Positions 7,541-15,190 of a stretch of 37,602 nt of DNA are shown here, piece by piece. Under the pieces are notes generated by a model, which did no database searches, was not told the origin of the DNA, and worked only from the letters and a program-made list of their open reading frames with translations. Position 1 is the first letter of the stretch, and each line of letters starts with the position of its first letter. The DNA is taken from assembly GCA_002494215.1 (NCBI GenBank), contig DLBF01000099.1, positions 1 through 37,602 of the forward strand. Reading direction: 5' to 3'. The position numbers and the translations under genes are program-made. The stretch is from Prevotellaceae bacterium UBA7028. GTDB lineage: Bacteria > Bacteroidota > Bacteroidia > Bacteroidales > Bacteroidaceae.

Positions 7541-7945
7541 TTATTCTTCGCACAGCTCGGTCAGGATGCCGCAGGTGCTCTTGGGGTGAAGGAATGCGAT
7601 GTGCAAACCGTCTGCTCCCTTGCGGGGAGCCTTGTCAATCAGGCGGATACCCTTCCCGTCGCACATGGCCAGTGCTTCAGAAACACCGTCCTCCACCTTG
7701 AAGGCAACATGATGGATGCCACGACCGCCATTGTCCAGGAACTTCTGAACGGTGCTCTCGGGGCAGGTGGGCTCCAACAGTTCCAGCTTAACCTCGCCAA
7801 CCTTCAGGAAGGCGGTCTTTACCTTCTGGTCTTCTACGACTTCTGTTTTGTAAACCTCCAGGCCCAGCACGTCCTGGAAGTAGGGCAGTACCTCGTCGAT
7901 GCTCTGTACTGCAATTCCTAAATGCTCAATGCGTGAAATTTTCAT
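7541..7945 (-). CDS. mce: Methylmalonyl-CoA epimerase
   Basis: The 134-residue vicinal-oxygen-chelate protein interconverts (R)- and (S)-methylmalonyl-CoA, a step in succinate and propionate metabolism. It has two VOC repeats. Likely metal ligands are His8 (IEHLGIAV), His79 (GIHHVAFKV) and Glu130 (ILTEL). Length and motifs fit the family closely. In many Bacteroidales this gene sits beside methylmalonyl-CoA decarboxylase subunits; here it stands alone between a terminator and the TonB receptor gene, with its own promoter. Confidence 0.92.
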   Translation of the reverse strand: MKISRIEHLGIAVQSIDEVLPYFQDVLGLEVYKTEVVEDQKVKTAFLKVGEVKLELLEPTCPESTVQKFLDNGGRGIHHVAFKVEDGVSEALAMCDGKGIRLIDKAPRKGADGLHIAFLHPKSTCGILTELCEE

Positions 7946-7988
7946 TTCTGTAATAGTTTATAATGTTGTTGTTTTAGTTATTTCCCCA

Positions 7989-8019
7989 CAAAGATATATC
8001 TTTTTTGGCGTGCAGCAAA
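7989..8019 (-). promoter_or_regulatory. Promoter of mce (TTTG-N19-TATCTTTG)
   Basis: The minus-strand -7 box TATCTTTG is at 7989-7996 and the -33 TTTG is at 8016-8019, separated by exactly 19 nt as in the Bacteroidetes consensus. The predicted leader is about 35 nt. The promoter lies between the TonB receptor stop and the mce start, so mce is transcribed separately. Confidence 0.75.
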
Positions 8020-8036
8020 GATTTGTGTGCACTTTT

Positions 8037-10430
8037 TCAGAATTCCACCTGAACGCGTGCATTAATCATTCTTCCTGTCAGGTAATTGGGTACGGCATAC
8101 TGGTGGTTGGTAACGTCTGTTACCCAATAGTATCCGCTTACGTTGTTGAAACCGAAGATATTCAGGCAGTCCAGTCCCAGCCACACATTCCTTACGATAT
8201 TGCGGCGCATGTGACGGTCCTCATTGTCAACAAGGCGGTAGTTCATACCCACATCCACACGCTTGTACGCGGTGGCGCGGAAAACGTTCTTCTCCAGTCC
8301 CGTGTGTGGAGGGCCAAAGGGCAGACCATCGGCAAAGGTTCCCTTCAGGTTCATCTTCCACTTGGTGCTGCCGGGGAAGTAGTCGCTGAAGAAGAAGTTG
8401 ATGTTGTATCGTTGGTCTGTAGGCTGCGGAATTTTCTTGCCGTTCAGGTTCATCGATGCCTTCATCAGTCCCAGGCTTATCCACGAGTCTGTGCCGGGGA
8501 TGAATTCTCCGTACAGCTTGAAATCCACTCCCACTACATAACCGCTGGCACAGTTGTTTCCGTAATAAACAATCTTCACGTTGTCCACGTTGTAAGGGTT
8601 CAGGTTGCTCTGTGCCTTGTAGTATAGCTCTGTGGTGAACTTGAAGAGGCGTTCCCTCAGCTTGAACTTGTACTCCATGCCTGTCACCACCTGGAACGAG
8701 CGCTGCGACTTGATATCCCTGTTCAGCTCAACGATGGTGTTGCCGTTGGTGGTGATGGTGTCACGCAGTTCCTTGTAGAAGGGGCGCTGGTAGTAGAGAC
8801 CCATAGCCAGACGGAAGGTAAAGTTGTCGTTGGCAGCAGGAACGAATCCCAGGCATACGCGTGGACTGAAGAGCCATTCCTTGTTCCAGTTCCAATAGCT
8901 TAAACGTGCACCGTAGTTCACACTTAGTATGCCCACTTTGCTTTCTGTCCTGTAAGTGTCTTGGGCATAGAACTCCATGTGGTTTGAGCTGATGTTGTTG
9001 ATGCTCTTCAGGTTGTAGATAATCTCCAGATTGTTTCCTGTATGCGGGATGCTGTATCCGCTACTGTCGCGATACTCCCATTCGCGGGTATTCTCCTTGA
9101 TACTCTCGTGGCGCCAGCTTAGTCCAGCCTGCAGTTTGTGGTTCTTGAACTGCGCATCGTAGGTACCTTTCAGGGTCACGGAACTACTCTTCAGCGTATT
9201 GCGTGCATGCTCCATATAGGTTCCTACGCCCAGTTGGTCGTCTGTGTTAGTCTCGTTCAGCCAATATTGTCCCTGGATGTCATAGGTCACACGCTCGCGG
9301 GTGCTGAAGCCTGTGAAGGATAGTCCCAAGGCTTGTTTCTCATTCAGTTTCCTTGTCACCTTCATTGTTCCGAAGAAGGTATTGAAGCGGTCTGCCTCTT
9401 TGCCGTCGAAATAAACCTTAAAGCTTCTTACGTTATCCAGTGTACCGAAGTTCGTCTCGCGGTCCTTGGGGATAAAGTTATAGTCGTTTCGGCTGATGTA
9501 ACCAATGGCGTCAATGGTCCACGCCTTCGAGGGCATCCAGCTCAGGTAGGCCTGATAGTCTATGAAGTTGGGTTTGTATTCGCCTTTGGTCTCCAGTCCG
9601 CCCAGCATATACTGGTTGGTCTTGTAGCGCATTCCGTTGCTGAAGGAGAACTTGTTGTTGCCATATCCTGCATACGCATTTACGCCAAGGAGGCTGGCCT
9701 GAACGCTTCCTTCTAATTTGGTGGGGCGGGCATAGGTGATGTCCAGCACGCTGCTCATCTTATCCCCGTATTTGGCTTCGAAGCCGCCTGCGCTGAAGTT
9801 GATTTTCTCCACCATGTCGCTGTTGATGATGGACAGACCTTCCTGCTGGCCGCTGCTGATCAACAGGGGGCGGTAAACCTCCACGCCGTTGATATAGACG
9901 CAGTTCTCGTCGAACGAACCGCCTCTCACGTTGTATTGGCTGCTCAGCTCGTTGTGGGTGCTCACACCTGCCTGTGTCGCTACCAGTTCCTCTACGGCAT
10001 TACCGGTGGTGCTGGGCAGACGCTTCAGTTCCTTCTTGTTCAGCGACTGTGTGGTCGTCATCTCGCGTTTGGTGTCAGAGACCGTCACCTCGCCCAGCAG
10101 TTGGCCATTCTCGTGCAGCGTGATGTTCAGCGTCAGGTTACCCTTTGGCTTCTTCAGGACCCTGCGTCGTGTTGTGAATCCTATCATGCTGTACGTAACA
10201 ACGACGCTGTCGGCTGTATGGAAGGAGATGTTGTATTGTCCCTGCAGGTTGGCTGTTGTGGCAGTAGCTTGACCTTCTATTCTGATGATACACATCGAGA
10301 CGGGTTCTTGCTTGTCGTCAATAACTCGTCCCTTCAGGTGAACGCGGGCAGTGTCTGTTTCCTGCTCCTGAGCAAATGCTCCTATCGTGAACAGGAAGCA
10401 CGTAAATATAATAATGTATAGATGTTTCAT
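8037..10430 (-). CDS. TonB-dependent outer-membrane receptor with CarboxypepD-regulatory-like N-domain
   Basis: From the ATG at 10430 the protein has 797 residues. A signal peptide ends near TIGAFAQEQ. A carboxypeptidase-regulatory-like domain follows (about residues 30-105, VHLKGRVIDDKQEP to GFTTRRR), then a plug with NVRGGSFDENCVYINGVEVYRP, then a beta-barrel ending in RVQVEF, the usual aromatic C-terminus. An upstream in-frame start would add nine residues before the signal peptide and is less likely. It lacks the SusC signature and has no SusD gene next to it, so it is probably an importer of a metal chelate, vitamin or small ligand; the ligand cannot be read from the sequence. A divergent nitroreductase gene lies across a 96-bp gap. 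Confidence 0.9.
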   Translation of the reverse strand: MKHLYIIIFTCFLFTIGAFAQEQETDTARVHLKGRVIDDKQEPVSMCIIRIEGQATATTANLQGQYNISFHTADSVVVTYSMIGFTTRRRVLKKPKGNLTLNITLHENGQLLGEVTVSDTKREMTTTQSLNKKELKRLPSTTGNAVEELVATQAGVSTHNELSSQYNVRGGSFDENCVYINGVEVYRPLLISSGQQEGLSIINSDMVEKINFSAGGFEAKYGDKMSSVLDITYARPTKLEGSVQASLLGVNAYAGYGNNKFSFSNGMRYKTNQYMLGGLETKGEYKPNFIDYQAYLSWMPSKAWTIDAIGYISRNDYNFIPKDRETNFGTLDNVRSFKVYFDGKEADRFNTFFGTMKVTRKLNEKQALGLSFTGFSTRERVTYDIQGQYWLNETNTDDQLGVGTYMEHARNTLKSSSVTLKGTYDAQFKNHKLQAGLSWRHESIKENTREWEYRDSSGYSIPHTGNNLEIIYNLKSINNISSNHMEFYAQDTYRTESKVGILSVNYGARLSYWNWNKEWLFSPRVCLGFVPAANDNFTFRLAMGLYYQRPFYKELRDTITTNGNTIVELNRDIKSQRSFQVVTGMEYKFKLRERLFKFTTELYYKAQSNLNPYNVDNVKIVYYGNNCASGYVVGVDFKLYGEFIPGTDSWISLGLMKASMNLNGKKIPQPTDQRYNINFFFSDYFPGSTKWKMNLKGTFADGLPFGPPHTGLEKNVFRATAYKRVDVGMNYRLVDNEDRHMRRNIVRNVWLGLDCLNIFGFNNVSGYYWVTDVTNHQYAVPNYLTGRMINARVQVEF

Positions 10431-10497
10431 TAAATTAATAACGTATGAATAGGCCATTTTTGTATATTCATAGCCATATTTTTTACAACAAATTTTG

Positions 10498-10505
10498 TAA
10501 ATTTG
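10498..10505 (+). promoter_or_regulatory. Bacteroidetes -7 box TAAATTTG
   Basis: TAAATTTG followed by C lies 21 bp upstream of the nitroreductase ATG 10527 and fits TAnnTTTG. The -33 region is T-rich without a clean TTTG. Confidence 0.55.
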
Positions 10506-10526
10506 CCCAAAAATAAGATTTTTGAC

Positions 10527-11054
10527 ATGGAAAGTTTCAGTGAATTGATAGGTAAACGCCGTTCCATTCGCAAGTTTACCCCCGAGAAATTAGATCCCGA
10601 GGCTGTTCGCCTCCTGTTGCGTGCCGGACTTATCTCGCCCAGCAGCAAGGGCACCCACAGCTACGAGTTTGTTGTCGTCGAAGACCCTCAGATGTTGCAG
10701 GCTCTCAGTCAGTGCAAGGCACAGGGTGCCGACTTCCTGGCCGAGGCTCCTTTGGCCATTGTCGTTCTGGCAGATCCTGCCGTCAGCGATGTGTGGATCG
10801 AGGATGCCTCCGTAGCCGCCACCCATATTCTGCTGCAGGCCGAGGACTTAGGGTTGGGCGCTTGCTGGATTCAGGTTCGCGAGCGTTATACAGCCGACGA
10901 GCGTAATGCAGCCTCTATCGTTTGCTCCCTGCTGAATATCCCCGAGGAGAAAGGTGTAGTCTGCATCGTAGCAGTCGGTCATAAGGGCATGGAACGTAAA
11001 CCTCAGAACGAAGAGAAACTGAAGTGGGAGCGTGTTCATATAGCACAGTACTGA
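10527..11054 (+). CDS. Nitroreductase-family FMN protein
   Basis: The 175-residue (from ATG 10527) nitroreductase-fold protein has the FMN-phosphate motif KRRSIRKFTPE at the N-terminus, SPSSKGTHSYEF in the flavin-binding loop and DLGLGACWIQV in the C-terminal half. The family reduces nitro compounds, quinones or other small molecules with NAD(P)H in the cytoplasm; the substrate is unknown. A TTG at 10503 gives a longer frame but overlaps the -7 box, so ATG is chosen. The 3' end overlaps the next gene by 31 bp, indicating a coupled operon. Confidence 0.88.
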   Translation: MESFSELIGKRRSIRKFTPEKLDPEAVRLLLRAGLISPSSKGTHSYEFVVVEDPQMLQALSQCKAQGADFLAEAPLAIVVLADPAVSDVWIEDASVAATHILLQAEDLGLGACWIQVRERYTADERNAASIVCSLLNIPEEKGVVCIVAVGHKGMERKPQNEEKLKWERVHIAQY

Positions 11055-11752
11055 TAGGCAGCGGCAACGTAGCCTCTCATTTGGGCTTGGCGTTAGAGCA
11101 GGCAGGCCATCGGGTGGTCCGTGTTGGCGGGCGCAGCCGTACTATGCCTATCCCTCAAGATGCCGATCTGTATGTCATAGCTGTTACGGATAGTGCCATA
11201 GCAAGCGTGGCAGAGCAGATAGGCGATGTCCCAGGGCTGGTGGTTCATACGGCTGGCAGTGTGCCCATGAGTGTGCTGCCTCAGCGTCGCCGGGGTGTTT
11301 TGTATCCTCTGCAGACCTTTACCAAGGGTCGCCCTGTCGATATGCGTTCCGTTCCCCTTTTCGTCGAGAGCGAGGGTGGGGAAGAGCTCCTTCTCGAGGT
11401 GGCAAATCAACTTAGCGACAGGGTCATCCGCATGGATTCTGAGCGTCGTCGTTACCTGCATCTGGCAGCTGTCTTCTGCAACAACTTCACCAATCACATG
11501 TTTTGCATTACAGAGGAGTTGTTGTCCCAGCATGATATTCCCTTCGATGTCATGCTTCCCATTATCGACGAGACTGCCCGCAAGGTTCACAGCCTCTCTC
11601 CCGCTCAGGCTCAGACGGGTCCTGCCGTCCGTTGGAATCAGGGAGTGATGGAAGCTCAGCTCGCCCTCTTGGAGCGTGAAGACCTAAAGCAACTTTATCA
11701 GATAATCAGCAAAAGTATTCACCATGATAAACTACGATCTCAGCAAGATTAA
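11024..11752 (+). CDS. Rossmann-like / DUF2520 protein (F420-dependent NADP reductase-like)
   Basis: The 242-residue protein begins with a Rossmann nucleotide-binding loop, [13 protein letters not shown] (about residues 9-21), followed by [12 protein letters not shown]. The C-terminal half matches DUF2520, with [25 protein letters not shown] and [12 protein letters not shown]. Such proteins resemble 6-phosphogluconate dehydrogenase-type NAD(P) oxidoreductases; the substrate is unknown. The chosen GTG start at 11024 leaves six residues before the first strand and overlaps the nitroreductase gene by 31 bp. The KdsC-like gene overlaps its 3' end by 29 bp. Confidence 0.82.
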   Translation: MGACSYSTVLIGSGNVASHLGLALEQAGHRVVRVGGRSRTMPIPQDADLYVIAVTDSAIASVAEQIGDVPGLVVHTAGSVPMSVLPQRRRGVLYPLQTFTKGRPVDMRSVPLFVESEGGEELLLEVANQLSDRVIRMDSERRRYLHLAAVFCNNFTNHMFCITEELLSQHDIPFDVMLPIIDETARKVHSLSPAQAQTGPAVRWNQGVMEAQLALLEREDLKQLYQIISKSIHHDKLRSQQD

Positions 11753-12242
11753 GGCTGTTGCCTTCGATGTGGATGGCGTGCTTAGCCTTCAGACCGTTAG
11801 CATGCAACCCGATGGAATGCCCCAGCGAACGGCCAATGTCAAGGACTCATATGCCCTGCAGTTGGCTGTTAAAAGTGGCTTAAAGGTTGCCATCATAACA
11901 GGTGCCATAGTTTCCTCGGTTAGAAGACGTTATGAAAGCTTGGGATTAGAGGATGTTTACACCGGATGTGCGCGAAAGATAGACACTTATCAGCAGTTTC
12001 TCGATAAGTACGGACTGAAGGACGAGGAGGTTCTTTACATGGGCGACGACATCCCCGATTACGAGATTCTCAGCCGTTGTGGTCTTCCTTGTTGCCCAGC
12101 TGATGCCGCCCTCGATATTCGCAACACCTGCACCTATGTCAGTCCCCTTTGCGGAGGTTACGGATGTGTCCGCGACGTGATAGAGCAAGTCCTCTCTGCC
12201 CAAGGGAAATGGATGTCAGACGAGCACGCCTTCGCTTGGTGA
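11724..12242 (+). CDS. kdsC: KdsC-like HAD phosphatase (KDO 8-phosphate phosphatase)
   Basis: The 172-residue C0-type HAD phosphatase has motif I FDVDGVL with catalytic Asp15 and Asp17, a motif II Thr in AIITGA, and motif [13 protein letters not shown]. The later segment [10 protein letters not shown] matches KdsC (YrbI) proteins, which hydrolyse 3-deoxy-D-manno-octulosonate 8-phosphate in the cytoplasm for the LPS inner core. Length is typical. It overlaps the DUF2520 gene and ends that operon. A related sugar-acid 9-phosphatase activity is possible. Confidence 0.8.
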   Translation: MINYDLSKIKAVAFDVDGVLSLQTVSMQPDGMPQRTANVKDSYALQLAVKSGLKVAIITGAIVSSVRRRYESLGLEDVYTGCARKIDTYQQFLDKYGLKDEEVLYMGDDIPDYEILSRCGLPCCPADAALDIRNTCTYVSPLCGGYGCVRDVIEQVLSAQGKWMSDEHAFAW

Positions 12243-12278
12243 AAATCTCAACATATAGGAATTTTACCCTTTCCCTTA

Positions 12279-13043
12279 TCATCTCTCATCTATCAATTCG
12301 ATAGTCTCTCCCTCTTTGGTTATCTCCCAGAAGGGAATGTTCTTTTCGTCTGTGAATTCTTTCATGCGCCATGAGGACGCGAAGCCGCTAGCCACGAAGT
12401 GCATGGGAACAAACATGCCAACCTTGAACCGTTCTATGAACTGCCGTCCGCCAAGCGTATAGCCGTTGCCGATTCGTCCGTCTATCGGGAACATCACCAG
12501 GTCGAAGCTCTCTGCCTCCTTGCGGATATCCTTCAGTTCGCCCAGGTACTGCTTTTCGTGGGCTATCGGGTCAATGTCCTCTTCAAACTCCTCGCTGTAG
12601 ATGGTTTTTCCAGGCACAGCTTCATTCAGGAATCTCGCATACCAGTTGTTCAGGTCACCTGCGTGGAAGATACGCTTGCCTTCCGTCTCAACTATCCACG
12701 ATACCCCGCTGTCTGTGCTGCCTAATGCCTTAACGGAAACCATCCCGTCCGACCATGAGGCTCCTTTGGCTAACCAAGCATCGGCTTCTTCCTTGCTGGC
12801 TCTCCTATGCCTGAGAATATCCTTGCTCAGGATATACGTGATATTCTCCTTACGCTTCTTCCATTCGAAGATTTCTCTTGTGAAGTGGTCTTCGTGAAAG
12901 TGGCTAGATAATACATAGATAGGTTTCTTGCTCTGAAGAACAGATTCCATCACGTCGCTTGGATCCAACCAGTAATCGAATACCAGGATGGAATGCTCTG
13001 CTTCAAGCACAAAACCACTATGGAATATGTAGGTCAGTCTCAT
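12279..13043 (-). CDS. Metallo-beta-lactamase-fold hydrolase
   Basis: The 254-residue MBL-fold protein has the metal-binding motif SSHFHEDHF, giving His48, His50, Asp52 and His53. A further ligand set is FHAGDLNNW, and the late His is in FVPMHF. It most resembles the UlaG/UPF0173-like branch of MBL hydrolases, without added RNA-processing domains. It is cytoplasmic with no signal peptide; the substrate is unknown. It is the last gene of a minus-strand set after the ferritin-like gene (82-bp gap). The 33 bp up to and including its start codon nearly duplicate the leader of the DUF1294-fusion gene. It converges with kdsC across 36 bp in which no terminator was seen. Confidence 0.85.
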   Translation of the reverse strand: MRLTYIFHSGFVLEAEHSILVFDYWLDPSDVMESVLQSKKPIYVLSSHFHEDHFTREIFEWKKRKENITYILSKDILRHRRASKEEADAWLAKGASWSDGMVSVKALGSTDSGVSWIVETEGKRIFHAGDLNNWYARFLNEAVPGKTIYSEEFEEDIDPIAHEKQYLGELKDIRKEAESFDLVMFPIDGRIGNGYTLGGRQFIERFKVGMFVPMHFVASGFASSWRMKEFTDEKNIPFWEITKEGETIELIDER

Positions 13044-13073
13044 TTCTTCTTTACCTTACGACAACTCTATAAT
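13041..13073 (-). repeat. Duplicated leader, copy 1 (MBL gene)
   Basis: These 33 bp, including the start codon of the MBL gene, match 14112-14144 at 32 positions; the only difference is at 13061/14132. On the minus strand it carries GTAAGGTAAAGAAGAA directly before ATG, which may serve as the ribosome-binding region. Confidence 0.85.
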
Positions 13074-13125
13074 ATCACTTCAACGGGTCGTTGGGTTCTT
13101 ACTCTTTATTGTGTTTGTATATATT

Positions 13126-13509
13126 CTAATCAAGAAGGCCGGAAACGATATCTCCATGTCGTTTCTCGTCGTTCTTGACACTCTCCACCTCAGGGAAGTC
13201 CTTTATCAGATGTTCATAGCCAATGGCAGCATCATATTCTCCTTTGGCTATCAACTTGTAGAGGCGCTTCTTTCCCATGATGTAATACAGCAAAGGAATG
13301 ATGCGGGCCATTGTTTTCTTTGGCTTCAGCACCTCTTTTGTGTAGCTATGGAAAACACTGGCATGTCTTCCTTCCTCTCGGGAGAGCAGAAGGAATGCCT
13401 CACGCTCTTTCTCTGTCTTCACTATTTTTGCCAGACGCTGATATACAAGAACAGCATTTAGTTCACCTTGCTGACTGCGCAGCAGTTCATTAAATTGTTC
13501 CTTAGTCAT
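13126..13509 (-). CDS. Ferritin-like diiron (rubrerythrin/VIT-type) protein
   Basis: The 127-residue all-helical protein has a full set of candidate diiron ligands: Glu16 (QGELNAVLVYQ), Glu46 and His49 (REEGRHASVFH), Glu99 (GYEHL), Glu115 and His118 (DEKRHGD). The two ExxH motifs on separate helices are typical of rubrerythrin-like domains. No rubredoxin domain or membrane anchor is present, although the central MARIIPLLYYIMG stretch is hydrophobic. The probable role is peroxide scavenging or iron handling in the cytoplasm. It sits 20 bp after the DUF1294-fusion gene in the same operon. Confidence 0.82.
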   Translation of the reverse strand: MTKEQFNELLRSQQGELNAVLVYQRLAKIVKTEKEREAFLLLSREEGRHASVFHSYTKEVLKPKKTMARIIPLLYYIMGKKRLYKLIAKGEYDAAIGYEHLIKDFPEVESVKNDEKRHGDIVSGLLD

Positions 13510-13529
13510 ATTATTCAGTTAGGTTAGTC

Positions 13530-14114
13530 TCATTTTATTTCTAATCTTGGTTTTACTGGGTCTGTGAGTCGGGTGATGTGGTCGTACTCTACCGTTGTTA
13601 CGCCCTTAACTCCCCTGAAATATTGCATAGTCTCTTCAAGTGTTTTGTTTTCAGGCTTCTTCAGAGCCATTCCATGAATGATATTATAATCATATACAAT
13701 CTCGCATTTGTATTCCTTGATGGCTTTCTGTAGTGGTTCTTTGCCAATCTTCTCATCGTACATGACAATGAAAACATTTGGCGAATGCTCTGGCTCGTAT
13801 TTGTGTCCTTGAATGGGTGCTGATAGTTCAACAGTCTGCTTGGTCCTGCATGATGTCAGCAGAACGAGAGCAATTTGAACTATCAGAATCAAAGGAAGTC
13901 CATACTTGAACTTTTTGTGCTGAGTCTTGTGGTGCCATACATTCATACCCAACCAAGCCCCGATGCTTCCGCCAATGACAGCTAATCCCAATAGCGTAGC
14001 CTCCGGGATTCTCCATTTGTAACGTTTAGCCTTCCACTTATCAATGCCATACAAAAAGAAGGTGGCCACGTTAATGGCTACGAGAAATATGATTATTATC
14101 TGCTTTGCTGTCAT
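13530..14114 (-). CDS. DUF1294 membrane protein fused to a lipobox-like Cys and an inhibitor-I9-like domain
   Basis: A 194-residue protein in two parts. Residues 1-90 match DUF1294, a small inner-membrane family, with FLYGIDKWKAKRYKWRIPE, GGSIGAWLGMNVWHHKTQHKKF and a third hydrophobic helix. That last helix ends in LVLLTSCRTKQ, which looks like a lipoprotein lipobox. The remaining 100 residues form a soluble domain, NVFIVMYDEKIGKE then VKGVTTVEYDHITRL, whose pattern resembles the I9 inhibitor/subtilisin propeptide fold (inferred). DUF1294 proteins normally end after the third helix. It is the first gene of a three-gene minus-strand operon, with a consensus promoter about 67 bp upstream. Confidence 0.75.
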   Translation of the reverse strand: MTAKQIIIIFLVAINVATFFLYGIDKWKAKRYKWRIPEATLLGLAVIGGSIGAWLGMNVWHHKTQHKKFKYGLPLILIVQIALVLLTSCRTKQTVELSAPIQGHKYEPEHSPNVFIVMYDEKIGKEPLQKAIKEYKCEIVYDYNIIHGMALKKPENKTLEETMQYFRGVKGVTTVEYDHITRLTDPVKPRLEIK

Positions 14115-14144
14115 TTCTTCTTTACCTTACGTCAACTCTATAAT
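14112..14144 (-). repeat. Duplicated leader, copy 2 (DUF1294-fusion gene)
   Basis: The partner of 13041-13073 (32 of 33 bp identical), again ending at the start codon. The two copies sit in front of the first and third genes of the same minus-strand set. Confidence 0.85.
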
Positions 14145-14180
14145 CTATCTTATATTGGGCTTGTCGTATCATTTTAGGTA

Positions 14181-14211
14181 CAAAGTTACGGTTAAGCGAG
14201 GGAAATACAAA
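14181..14211 (-). promoter_or_regulatory. Promoter cassette copy 1 (TTTG-N19-TAACTTTG)
   Basis: The minus-strand -33 TTTG (14208-14211) and -7 TAACTTTG (14181-14188) are separated by 19 nt. The predicted start of transcription lies near 14174, giving a leader of about 60 nt for the DUF1294-fusion gene that contains the duplicated 33-bp leader. The spacer reads TATTTCCCTCGCTTAACCG on the minus strand and recurs in copy 2. Confidence 0.75.
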
Positions 14212-14265
14212 ATAAATCCTAATTTATTTTTATTTCAGAGCGTGAGTGATTTCGAGACCTAGTCT

Positions 14266-14296
14266 CAATGTTACGATTAAGCGAGCGGAATACAAA
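14266..14296 (-). promoter_or_regulatory. Promoter cassette copy 2 (TTTG-N19-TAACATTG)
   Basis: A second, slightly decayed copy 85 bp upstream has the same 19-nt spacing and a nearly identical spacer; the surrounding 32 bp (14270-14301) match 14185-14216 at 28 positions. The -7 box has one mismatch to TAnnTTTG. Confidence 0.6.
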
Positions 14297-14320
14297 GAAA
14301 ACGCTCCCTCTACTTGCCAA

Positions 14321-14404
14321 AAATCCCAATATATTGCGATTTTTGCCCCAATTCCCAGCCTCTTCTATTATAAAAAGCCTAAAAATCGCAATATATTGGG
14401 ATTT
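14321..14404. repeat. Perfect 24-bp inverted repeat with internal palindrome
   Basis: Arms 14321-14344 and 14381-14404 are perfect inverted copies separated by 36 bp. Each arm contains the self-complementary core caatatattg. Short overlapping frames here on both strands look non-coding. It could be a mobile palindromic (MITE/REP-like) element or a binding-site pair. Confidence 0.8.
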
Positions 14405-14717
14405 CCGCGTTGCCAAACATTTTCGGGTAGTATTTTGGATGATTTTTACGATTTTTAGCCCCTACTTTTGGTAAAAACGCCCCTCAGAATGCATTGAGTA
14501 GTCTTGATTTTGTTCTGTACTTCACAAAGAATTCGGAAGCCTAATTTGGTGAATAAGTGAATAATGCAGAGGTAGCAAACTTTATGCCTATAAAGTTGCT
14601 GGTACTTTTAGCGATGTAAGCAAATATACACTTTTTCTAACGAATAATTTTCTTTTGCTGCATTTTTTTAAACGAATGTTACAAATCTTTGTCCGACTCT
14701 TGTCAGTTCTGTTGAAA
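14405..14717. other. AT-rich non-coding stretch
   Basis: No gene was found. It holds a small hairpin (14575-14585 with 14590-14599, loop about 4 nt, one bulge) and a lone minus-strand TATATTTG (14621-14628) without a -33 partner. Nothing else was recognised. Confidence 0.5.
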
Positions 14718-14765
14718 TAGATATGATAAATTTGGAGTCGCAAAATTCCAAGTTTATCATATCTA
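14718..14765. repeat. 19-bp stem-loop beside the surface-protein remnant
   Basis: Arms 14718-14736 and 14747-14765 pair with one G-U wobble around a 10-nt loop (gtcgcaaaat). It lies 21 bp after the stop of the minus-strand remnant. No T-run follows on that strand, so it is not a classic terminator. Confidence 0.75.
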
Positions 14766-14785
14766 AAGTCTGTGGTTTTGTCTTT

Positions 14786-15190
14786 TTATTTTATTACGAC
14801 TTTAATATGCTTTTCTCTAACCTTTATTATAGCAATATCACCAGTAGTAAGATTTGTATTGATGATTGCTTGGTTGTCAATGCTGATGACAGATCCTCTC
14901 ATCATTCCTTTATTGTCATAAACTTGTGTTTCTATCCCGTTGCCAATACCAAGAATACTGATAATGCCGTTTTCTGTTTGTATCATCATTGGTTTAGTCT
15001 TTACTTCCATTACGCCATCTTCGTCAGTTTTTCCTTCAGTATAAGGTTCTTGTTCTATCCAACAAAGAGTTGCTGTCGCAATCTCGGAGTCTTGATAGCC
15101 AGGCTTTGATGCATATACACTTATCTTATATGTTAATTTTAAATCTATTTCGGCAGTGTCGTAGGTCTTAATGTCGTCATTTGTTATAGA
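14786..15190 (-). pseudogene. 3' remnant of a secreted surface protein
   Basis: The minus-strand frame from about 15190 down to the stop at 14786 encodes TYKISVYASKPGYQDSE, TATLCWIEQEP, then a beta-rich end with GIISILGIGNGIETQVYD and KVREKHIKVVIK. This resembles the C-terminal end of large Prevotella cell-surface proteins (leucine-rich-repeat or chitobiase-like tails with a short secretion-tail domain). There is no start, signal peptide or repeat region; upstream the open frame (to 15328) runs antisense to the HTH-like ORF and looks spurious. The junction is placed near 15190 by eye. It is probably the truncated end of a lost gene. Confidence 0.6.

Noticed and set aside
10503..10526. TTG start for the nitroreductase
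   Set aside because: It lies in the -7 promoter box; the ATG at 10527 directly precedes the family N-terminus.
14219..14474. Short overlapping frames on both strands across the 24-bp inverted repeat
   Set aside because: They mirror each other because of the palindrome and have no homology I can recognise.
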